64,000 bases of DNA from Paraspadella gotoi (taxonomy: Eukaryota > Chaetognatha): contig CM119271.1 in the NCBI GenBank assembly GCA_051294375.1, positions 2,494,677 through 2,558,676 of the forward strand, read 5' to 3'. This document shows, piece after piece, positions 29,470 to 38,330 of the stretch. Each line of letters begins with the position of its first letter. The first letter of the stretch is position 1. The notes under the pieces were generated by a model that was given only the letters and a program-made list of their open reading frames with translations, had not been told where the DNA came from and made no database searches. The position numbers were made by a program, and so were the translations under genes.

Positions 29470-29825
29470 TCGGACTCTCTCTCTCTCTCTCCTCTCTCTC
29501 TTCTCTCTCTCCTCGCTCCTCTCTTCAGACTCTATCTCTCTTCTCTCTCTCTCTCTCTCTCCCTTACTCCCCTTACATATTTATCGTTGAATAGGAAAAA
29601 TTCATCTTTAATTTTTTTTTCATATTTGTATTGTTCATCATTATTACATTATTAATTACCAATGTTCTTTTTTCCCACCACCAAGACGTCGACGTCGCGT
29701 CTCTGACGTCATGCGGTTGCCAAAAAAAAACAAAAACAAAAACAAAAAAAACAAATGACAATCGAGAAAAGCACAACACAACAACAACAACAACAACAAC
29801 AACGCCTCTTCCTCCGGAACCCCGC
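29470..29825. repeat. Microsatellites: (CT)n and (CAA)n
   Basis: CT-rich tracts occupy 29474-29562, AAAAAC repeats 29722-29752, and a CAA run about 29777-29802. No gene is seen in this part. Confidence 0.7.
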
Positions 29826-29951
29826 ATTCCGCCCCTTCACCCTCGACTCTCTCTCGGCGCCGTAAAGGAGTCTCCGCCGCCGCCGACGAGGACTCGGCCG
29901 GATTCTTCGCCGGGAATCGGCCGACGCCGGAATCCAGGACGAGTCGAGACG

Positions 29952-29995
29952 ATGAGCTTTGAGCCTCCGTCGAGGAGGCGAACTAATTCGAGCGA

Positions 29996-30042
<47 letters not shown>

Positions 30043-30300
30043 TCTCCTTCGAGTGCGGAACGCTTCGTCGGCCTTCGCCACTCGACGCTAAATCGACTCA
30101 TCCCTTTCGGATGGACCCACTCGCCGATGACCCCGTGAATGACCTCGACAATGACCCCGACGGGGGTCGATGCCTTCTCTCTCGCCCCGCCCCTGACCCG
30201 AACAGCTCGGACTTTGTCCGAACCCGCCCGGCCCTTTCCGACCGCTCGTGCCCTGCCCTACGATCGCGGCCCGACTCGAAACGGGGCGGAGCTCTTTCGG
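29952..30300 (+). CDS. Candidate first coding exon with poly-serine tract, unknown protein
   Basis: The frame begins MSFEPPSRRRTNSSE at an ATG in good context (A at -3). It passes through a 15-16 residue serine run coded almost only by TCG (29996-30042), continues through a Pro/Arg/Asp-rich part (RMDPLADDPVNDLDNDPDGG) and ends at TCGG|GTAAGT (donor 30301) in phase 1. High CpG and G+C content match the known exons. The same frame is open further upstream from 29631, so an earlier start is possible. No domain is recognised. The candidate exon at 31229/33221 is in compatible phase; whether this gene is part of the UNC5 locus downstream is unknown. Confidence 0.45.
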
Positions 30301-30561
30301 GTAAGTCGGGGTAAGTTTCCTTTGTTGAGCTGTTGTCAGTTTTGTTGTTGATTCGAGGACCGGTAAGTCGAGGTCGGTAGTATTGAAGCGGCGTGATTGA
30401 AAAGGTAAGGCAAAGAAAAGACCGAAAGAAAAGTCCTTCTCGTTTTTTTTTGACAGAAGAACAAAAAAAAAATTGGAAGTTTGAATAAATAACATAAAGG
30501 CGGTTTCAAAGAACCTTTTTTTGGCACTATTTTTCGAAAGTGCCTCGTTTTTGCTCCTAAT

Positions 30562-30730
30562 AGTCACACTTAATTTTAATACAAACCATAACTCTAATCT
30601 ATAAACTTAATACCTAAACCATCAACCTAAAACCATTATCCTTTACCATAATCATTAACCCTCACCACCTAAATCATTTTAATTCTGAATTTAAGTTGAA
30701 ATGAGTCGCTTTTGGAAAATATGCTCCTTT
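30562..30730 (+). repeat. Degenerate telomere-like tract with end box, copy 4
   Basis: CCTAAACC, CAACCTAAAACC and TTAACCCTCACC units end in TTTAAGTTGAAATGAGTCGC followed by TTTTGGAAAATA. This is a single-copy location, independent of the duplicated blocks, and so confirms the family. Confidence 0.6.
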
Positions 30731-30761
30731 TTTATTTAAAAAAAATTTTTGGTAGAAGTAA

Positions 30762-30763
<2 letters not shown>

Positions 30764-30792
<29 letters not shown>

Positions 30793-30892
30793 NNNNNNNN
30801 NNNNNNNNNNNNNNNNNNNNNNNNNNNNNNNNNNNNNNNNNNNNNNNNNNNNNNNNNNNNNNNNNNNNNNNNNNNNNNNNNNNNNNNNNNNN
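30764..30892. repeat. (TCG)n tract running into a 100-N gap
   Basis: A pure TCG/CGT triplet run (30764-30792) ends at a gap of exactly 100 N (30793-30892), so its true length is unknown. Confidence 0.85.
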
Positions 30893-31342
30893 ATCGAAAT
30901 AATAAGATTCCACTTTTACAAATTTAGATCCACATTTTTCCTATGCGCTTGCGACGATCCTATTGCGTTTAAGAATTTTTTAGTCTTTTTTTAGTCATGT
31001 TTGATCCTTTCGTCATTACGTTAATACGTCATTTACGTCATTTTAGTCAAGTTTGGTCCTTTAGTGTCATTATGTCATTTTGGATCTTCTGTTTTGATGA
31101 TTTTAATAAAAAAAGTGAAACGTTACTTATACGATACTACAAGAAAGTGTAACATTTATAAAAAAAACTTTTCAAAGACTAATTGTATGGTCAATGACTT
31201 AAAAAAAATCCTCTTCCGCTCCCTGCAGACGCGTCTTCGTCCACCCTACTTCGATCGCATCGTCGATGTCATCCCTACCTCTGGCACCTCACTCGCTCCC
31301 ATCTCTCCTCTCCGCCTCGCCGCCTTTTACGCCCCTCTCCTC
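30893..31342. repeat. First copy of a 450-base duplicated segment
   Basis: This segment, lying between a 100-N and a 25-N gap (31343-31367), repeats at 32895-33337 with small indels. Shared marks are ATCGAAATAA..AAGATTCCACTTTTACAA, the TTTAGTCATGTTTGATCCTT stretch and the CCCTGCAG acceptor. It is best explained as the same locus assembled twice. Confidence 0.85.
31229..31342 (+). CDS. Candidate exon, first copy (truncated by gap)
   Basis: The segment follows the acceptor CTCCCTGCAG and is open in the frame that would follow the phase-1 donor at 30301 (DASSSTLLRSHRRCHPYLWH and onward). It is cut by the 25-N gap after 114 bases. See 33221-33501 for the full version. Unknown protein. Confidence 0.3.
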
Positions 31343-31367
31343 NNNNNNNNNNNNNNNNNNNNNNNNN

Positions 31368-32894
31368 ATCATCAAGAAAACAAGATAAACTAGTTTTATA
31401 CTTAACAAAATAAGAAAAAGTCATCTCGCCCGAAAAACTAGAGCGCCATCATAAACAAAAAAAAAGAAACAAAGCATCGATAATCTAAACGAATAGTAAA
31501 CAGAAAATAGTAAAGTTAAAATAATGAAAAAAGATCTGCAATTTGGAAGAGAAAACGAGAAGGCACATGTCGGACGGTGATTTCTGACATTTGTCTGACT
31601 TCTCTCTCTTACGCTCAACCCGCGTTGATCTCTAGTCTTTTTTATTCGGCATTATTCTATTTACTTATTCCTTTTCTTCTTACTTTCTATTTCTTTATCT
31701 ATTTCTGTTTGTTCTTTACGCATTCTAATTTGCTGTTCTCGTTAAGTCCGTTTGCGTTTCTCATTCTTATTATTTGTTCTATATAAGTTTCTACTTAACT
31801 TTCTATATAGTTGTATCATGCTCTATTATTAACAGTGTAGTTCTTTTTGACTCATCATCATTATCTGTCATATGCTTCAGATTTCTCATCATGTTCTAGT
31901 CCTATCTTAAAGTCTATTGATCTCTTTGCCTTTTCTTTCTTCTCTGTTCTTATCTTCACTACGTCTATCTGTCTTATCTTTCTTCTTGTCGTTCCTCGTC
32001 TTCTTTCTTTCTCTATCTTCCCAGCTCCTACACATAGCTCGCCCCCCCACAAAACCCCACTTACCCCCAGACCACAAACCTCTCCCACACTCCTGCCACC
32101 AACCCCCCACCGGCCTCCACACTTCCAAGCGCAAGTTCATTACCCCTCTGCCGCGCGATCTTAGATTAACATCCACTTTTGCTTTTCACTATCAATCTCC
32201 CTTTTAATTAAGAGAACCGAGAGAATTTACTTTTTTTTCTCTCTCTCCTCTCCCCGTTCTCCCTTCTTTACTCTTCTTTGTCTCCTTTTTCTTCTTCCCT
32301 CTTTTCTGTGCTTCTTCCCTCCCCATCCCCATCCTCCCGATTGCCCCCTCCTCTTATTTTTCTTTTGTTTCTTGTCTTCAATTATAAACCAAGATTAATT
32401 CACTCGTCGAATGCGTTTATCTCTCTCGACCTCTCCACCCTCTCTCTCTCTCTCTCTCTCCTTCTCTCTCTCTCTCTCCTCCTTCTCTCTCTCTAGTCTC
32501 TCGTCCTCTATCTCGTTGAAGCACAATGAAATTGCGCACCTTCCATTGGTTAGGACTATTAGTTCCCATGGTGTAGGAGCGTTTGCTTTCTAGGAAATTG
32601 AGATAATACGATAGTAACGTTTTGACGTCTCCGAGCTTATCTGGTGATAACACTAATTCTGCGATATTAGTCGCGCCAAGTTTTCGTCGTTAAATTACTT
32701 CGACTAAATATAGTCTATGACTAACAAATTACACATACGGTTCATAAAGCTCAAGGCGTAAAATGAACAAAATAAGCATATTTGAACCTAAAAATTACGC
32801 GTTTATATCAGATATAGTATGACAATGTATATTGTTCCCACGATGAATTATAAAGGCATATTCTTGGTTCGTAAATTACACTATGGGTGTTGCA
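31368..32894. other. Spacer with CT-rich tracts, no gene seen
   Basis: AT-rich DNA with pyrimidine-rich patches at 31640-32360 and a (TC)n tract at 32430-32505. Open frames are Leu/Ser/Phe-rich microsatellite translations. Confidence 0.5.
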
Positions 32895-33337
32895 ATCGAA
32901 ATAAGTAAGATTCCACTTTTACAACTTTAGATCCACATTTTTTCCTATGCGCTTGCGACGATCCTATTGCGTTAAGAATTTTTTAGTCTTTTTTTAGTCA
33001 TGTTTGATCCTTTCGTCATACGTTAATAACGTCATTTACGTCATTTTAGTCAAGTTTGGTCCTTTAGTGTCATTATGTCATTTTGGATCTTCTGTTGATG
33101 ATTTTAATAAAAAAAGTGAAACGTTACTTAAATACTACAAGAAAGTGTAACATTTATAAAAAAAACTTTCAAAGACTATTGTATGCAATGACTGAAAAAA
33201 ATCCTCTTCGCTCCCTGCAGGACGCGTCTTCGTCTCCCGTACTTCGCATCGCATAGTCCGATGTCATCCCACCTCTGGCACCTTCACTCGCTCCCATCTC
33301 TCCTCTCCGCCTCGCCGCCTTTTACGCCCCTCTCCTC
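32895..33337. repeat. Second copy of the 450-base duplicated segment
   Basis: Repeats 30893-31342 and continues past the point where the first copy meets the gap, supplying the rest of the candidate exon. Confidence 0.85.
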
Positions 33338-33501
33338 CCCCGCCCCTACATCCGCCCGCGAGTAGCCTCGGCCTGAACGTCGCCTTCTTCGCTCTCTTCT
33401 CTCTCGGGTCTTCGATGTAAAGGCTCGTGCCGCCCAGGGCGCCGGATCGGGCCGCGCCGCCCCGTCGTTTCCGTCGTGGGCGCCGATCGGTCAAACCGCG
33501 G
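33221..33501 (+). CDS. Candidate exon, second copy, unknown protein
   Basis: The acceptor CCCTGCAG ends at 33220 and the donor is CGCGG|GTAAGT at 33502. The 281 bases are G+C-rich. The frame seen in the first copy is broken here by indels near 33225-33270. It then gives PASSLGLNVAFFALFSLGSS, a hydrophobic stretch, before a TAA at about 33418; a one-base shift continues open to the donor (VKARAAQGAGSGRAAPSFP). So the exon looks real but noisy. The hydrophobic run could be a signal peptide or membrane segment. No family recognised; it could be an upstream exon of the UNC5-like gene. Confidence 0.35.
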
Positions 33502-33880
33502 GTAAGTTTGATATACGAAATGTTTATTTAAGTGTTTTCTCCAATTGCTTTTATGACTGTCTTTGTTTGTTGTTCTTTGTTTTTTCTTTCTTTCTTTCTT
33601 TTTTCTTTTTTTCCACTTCTGTCTAATCAATAAGAAAATGTAATTGAATATGAATAACCCAAACCCCCAAAAAACGTGTATATTTCTCAACTTACGAATT
33701 ATTTAATAGCTATGATAATAATTGAAAAAAAAATTGAGTAAAAAAAAATCCCAATCACACATATTTTGTTTCTCTCGCCCTGAATGATGTGCATCGCAAG
33801 TCTGATCTCATTCTTATTTTTTATTTTTAACTTTTTTCTTAGAGACATTGAGTTTATTTTGACAACGATTTATTAATTCA

Positions 33881-33926
33881 AAAACAGACATGTTTCGGCT
33901 TCATTTCAAGCCTTCAACAGCGTTAG
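33881..33926 (-). ncRNA. Hammerhead-ribozyme-like motif with intact stem II
   Basis: Read on the minus strand: AACG, CTGTTGA, then GGCTT..AAGCC forming a five-pair stem II around a GAAATG loop, then GAAA, CATG and UC, followed by TGTT, which pairs with AACG as stem I (one G-U). This is the box order of a type I hammerhead (CUGAUGA, stem II, GAAA, short stem III, cleavage after GUC). The core has one change, CTGTTGA for CTGATGA, which should weaken or abolish cleavage. The very short CATG stem III resembles hammerheads of Penelope-like retroelements. Motif visible; activity and origin inferred. Confidence 0.5.
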
Positions 33927-33954
33927 TGACATTTGAAAATATTTTTGTGTAAAG

Positions 33955-34265
33955 AAGAGAAAAGAGATAAACAGAGAGAGAGAGATGAGGAAATTTTCCA
34001 ACACAGAGTTTAGAAAGGACAGTGGTCAATTGGGGAGGACAGGCTGAGTTGAGAAAAAGACAAAGTAAGTTGTGAAAGAGAAGTGAAATGGTGAAAAAAA
34101 AAAAAAAAGAAAAAGAAAAGAGAGAGAGGGGAGAGAGAAGAGATGGATTGAGGGGAGAAGATGAGAGAGATGAGAGAGAGAAACAGTGCAAAACTTTTAC
34201 ATTGTGTAATGTATAACATAAAAAATTTTTAAACTGATGAATATTAGTCGTGAAGTTAAATTAAT
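33955..34265. repeat. Tandem near-copy unit 1
   Basis: The stretch from AGAGAGAGAGATGAGGAAATTT through AGAAAGGACAGTGG and TAATGTATA to TTAATAATTA is repeated at 34395-34700 with many one-base indels. Both contain an A-run and GA tract at matching places. No gene. Confidence 0.8.
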
Positions 34266-34394
34266 CTACTTAATAATTAGTGAGAGTGAAAGGAATTTGA
34301 ATTGAAAGGATTAAGATTTGAGGGATGAGTTGGAAGTAATAAAATGAAAATTGAGAAGCTAAGATAGAGCTTCAAAATGAGCTGCTTTTGTGTG

Positions 34395-34700
34395 AAAGGC
34401 AGAGAGAAAGAGAGATAAACAGAGAGAGAGAGAAGGGCAAAGTTTCCAACATAGGAGTTTAGAAAGGACAGTGGATCAATTGGTGAGGGACAGGCTGAAG
34501 ATGAGAAAAGAGACTAGGAGTAAGTTGTGAAAAGACGTGAAATGGTGAAAAAAAAAAAAAAAAGAGGACGAGAGAGAGAGAGAGAGAGGAGAGAGAAAAC
34601 TGTTTGCAAATCTTTACATGATGTAATGTATACCAAGGAAAAATTTTTAAACTATGAATATTTAGTAAGTTATAACAATTAATCTACTTAATAATTATGA
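34395..34700. repeat. Tandem near-copy unit 2
   Basis: Second copy of 33955-34265, about 440 bases downstream, with indels concentrated in homopolymers. Confidence 0.8.
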
Positions 34701-36317
34701 GAGGGAAACAGGAAATTTGGAAATTGAAAGGATCTAATCGTCCCAAACAACGAAAAGAAAGGATTTATATCACAACTTTTTTCTTAAATTATTTTTTATC
34801 TTTTCGTGTTTTGTCTTATTGAAGTTTTCTTTTCCTTGTGTGGTCTAAAGGGAATTTTTATTTTCTTTCAATTTTTTTTATGGTCGAGATAAGTAAAAAT
34901 TATTATTTTTTCTGATCGATTTTCGATCCTCGTGTTGTTCCTTTTTTTTTCTTCAAAATTTGATCCGAAAATGATCTTTGCTCTATTTCAGTCAGCTGTT
35001 TAGTAAAATAACTATAGTTACCAGTTACAGATAATAAATATTATTAAAAAAGAAATAAAAATATTAATATTTTTAGTCGTCACAACGCGTAACTTTTTCT
35101 TGACCCAAAATAAACAAAAAACCTTCATCAAACTTGGAGTTACCTCATTAGTACATCAGACGCATTTTCACAAACACCAGTTCACAATTGTAATAGTAAT
35201 TATTATTGTTATTGTTGTTTCTCGATAAAGCTTTTTGTAACTAAACGCGATTTTAAGCGATATATCTCGATCGAAAAGCGATTTAAAGCGATTGTCCGTA
35301 GAGCGATATAAAGCGATCGCCATTCGTTCGAGAGAAAAATCGCTCCGGGCGGTAAACCTGGATTCGGTCACGAAGCATCACGTAGAATCACAGAGAAATC
35401 ACAGGCAGNNNNNNNNNNNNNNNNNNNNNNNNNNNNNNNNNNNNNNNNNNNNNNNNNNNNNNNNNNNNNNNNNNNNNNNNNNNNNNNNNNNNNNNNNNNN
35501 NNNNNNNNNNNNNNNNNNNNNNNNNNNNNNNNNNNNNNNNNNNNNNNNNNNNNNNNNNNNNNNNNNNNNNNNNNNNNNNNNNNNNNNNNNNNNATCTGCA
35601 GATCTAGATTTCTGTCTTTGATATTTCGACTTTTTAGATTTCACGGTGAGATAATAGAAAAAATAGCGGGTGAAGAATTGGGTCACTGATTGTGAATCTA
35701 GGGAGAGAGAGAGAGAGAGGGTAAGGAAATGAAACTGGTGGGGATAAAATGGTAAAGTCGGTGAGCAAGATGAGTCTACTGCATAAGATGTCAGATTATG
35801 ATTCTGCTAGAGGCCTCGTTTAGGGACTATGGGCAATTTGGCAATTGGGCATTGGGCTATGGCGATAGTTAATGAGACTAATCATCCCGGCCAATTGTAG
35901 TCTTCATTTAAACTGAAATGCTAAGGAGACTTCGATCGAAACACACTCCCCCTGACTCCTACCAAGGCGCCCTCCGGCTGGGTATTAGTGTAATGAACAA
36001 ACTAATTTGATATTTCAATAAGAAATTATTAGGAAATATTTATCGCGGCGTGAAAACCGTATATATGTAAGAAAATATTTTACTAAACCTGGAAATATCC
36101 GCCTTGAAAAGCGCATTATGCTGACATTAATATATTCCACAATCAAATGGCAAACGGCAGAGCGGCGACAATTATTTTAAAAAGCTACGACGACGGACGA
36201 CGACGACGACAACAACGTCGACGACGATCGACAACCGTCGACGGCACGGGGAGCATTCGGCAGTTGCGCGGCTTCACGTGGCGGCATGAAAAGCCAGAGA
36301 GCAGAGAGAGAGAGACT

Positions 36318-36353
<36 letters not shown>

Positions 36354-37249
36354 ATCGAGAGATAGAGAGAAATGAAGAGAGAGAGAGATAGATAGAGAGA
36401 AAGAAAAAAGGAGGGGGGGGAAACTATTTTTTTTTTTCCCCCGCCCAGAGCGCTGACCCATCCCCGGAAACCTTCGAGCCGTCTGTTCGATCTCCGGATC
36501 TCCCGCCGACTAGGGTAAACAACTTCGAAAACTGGGCGGAGGGGAGGGTGTATTTGTAGAGGTTAGTAGGTGTAAAAGGGCTTCGATCGAAGCGCAATGC
36601 CGGCTGATGGCCTGCGGTTTAGCGGCGTCCGCAGGGGGCGGCGCCTGCGGCGCCTCAGTGGCGGTCACGAACGCACAAAAAGCCCAGATCTATTTTTGTT
36701 GTCTAAACCCCCAGTAACAGATGAGGACAAAAAAAGGAGAGAGGAGAAGAGGCGAGAAGAAGAAGAGAGACAGAGAGAGAGAGAAGGAGCAGAGAGCAGA
36801 GAGAGCATCATGCATTCCAGTTTTGTGGAACAATTCCGAGTTTTGCTCGACTTCTGCATATTTTGATTTCGACGGAAATAAAAGAATTAAAACACTTATT
36901 TCTATCTCGTGCAAAAATCATCGCGCACAACAACCCAACGACAACAACAAAAATTAACACAACGACACAACAACAACAACACCGTCGGAAAAGTTGTTCA
37001 TATGAAGAAACTATCGTCCGTTCGAACAAAATCCAAAACAATGAGAACCGGTTCAACGAATTAATTTCGATTTAAAACAAAGCTACGTAAAAACGTCCGA
37101 CACCGCTATTATGCCAACAATGTACTGTTTAAGAATTGATAGGCATCTCACACTCTTGATTACAACGAACTAGTTCATTTCCGATATCATCCCGCCTAAA
37201 TTCTTCAAAGCGTCCCAACTAAAGATCAGATAAACACCTCCCTGAGGAT
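34701..37249. other. Spacer including a 185-N gap, no recognisable gene
   Basis: AT-rich DNA with a gap at 35409-35593, a cluster of AAGCGAT words at 35255-35345 (listed separately), ACG/CGA triplets near 36190-36240, GA tracts at 36300-36410 and 36735-36805, and CAA/ACAACA repeats at 36928-36985. Open frames at 36147 and 36597 are short, Arg-rich and run into GA repeats, so I do not call them genes. Confidence 0.45.
35255..35345. repeat. Cluster of AAGCGAT words
   Basis: AAGCGAT occurs at 35255, 35276, 35286 and 35311, with GAGCGAT near 35301 and an inverted ATCGCT near 35339. Spacing is irregular (10-25 bases). It may be a decayed short tandem repeat or a binding-site cluster. Confidence 0.5.
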
Positions 37250-38330
37250 TGTTCGCGTTTCGATTTGTGGAGGAGCTTGTAAGAGGTTGTGAATGCGTGC
37301 AAACCATTTCACAGCCCGGGGATACAAGGTCACCGGGCGAGAATAGAGCAGAGAGGAACGATTTGGGCGGCTAGTTAAGAAGAGAGAAGAGAGCGGGGCA
37401 GGAAGAAGTACGCAAGATCCGGTCATTGAGCGCAGCGTGTTTAAAGCTTAGTGCAGCATTCGACAGGCTATTACTCTTTCTGGGCACGAGGATAATCAGA
37501 GGTTCACGATATTATAATTAACTAAACAAGGCGTAGATATGTCGAAAAAGGGGCTCGTCCAAGCAGACGCCGCTAGCGAGGCCGTGCGCCTCGAAAGGCG
37601 GGTCAGCCCAAAAAAAAGGGGCGGAAAGATAGTCGGGCCCACATAGTGAACCTAACCTCATTAGAGGATGCGAAAGATCACCGGGAGCCAACGAGGCATC
37701 GAAGGAGCGGAGTTACTTATGTAGACCATTTTGGAAGGAATGTTGGAAAAGGGGAAGGGGGTAGAAGGGGAGATGGGTAGAAATGAGAGGGGGCAGGGGG
37801 ACAGGGTGTTGAGTTAGGCACTAGGGGAAGAGGGGGCGGGAAGAAGTGAGATGTGGCAAGGCGACAAGGGGTCTGGTAGCTCCGGAGCTCGAAAGGGGTT
37901 CGTCCCTAAGCGAAGGGGAGAAGCGAATGGAGTCAGGGGGATGGGTCCTCTTCCAAGGGCTTGGTGATACTCCGGGGGAAGATAAGTGAGTCGGGGGCGT
38001 GGAGAAGTGAAGCGTACATAGGGTGAGGAAGTTTGGGCGGATGAAGTGAAGCGGGTCAGGGGATGGGTCTCATCCCGGGGGTCGCGTGACACCCTTAGCC
38101 GCTGGGAGGGGAGAGGTTAATGGGGTAGAAGATTTAAACGGGCAGGGGGTGTGGAGAAGTGAAGGGTACATGTGGTATTGGACCTCGCCGGTGGTGAGGC
38201 ATAAAGCCAAAGAGAGGGCTCGCCCCGTTTTTACGGCCTCGTTAGCAGTTATCTCTTTTTCTGCTTCGAATCGACTTCCGCGCTGCAGACTCATTCGCCT
38301 TCGATGTCAGGTCTAATTATCGTCACGACG
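37250..38330. other. G-rich compositional island with imperfect internal repeats
   Basis: About 1 kb is unusually G/A-rich on the plus strand, unlike the flanks. Similar blocks recur: GTGGAGAAGTGAAG at about 37999 and 38152, GGGATGGGTC at about 37940 and 38061, and AGAAGGGGAGA-type words throughout. Frames on either strand (for example 37814-38092 minus) are Pro/Arg-rich without a recognisable domain. Nature unknown. Confidence 0.4.
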
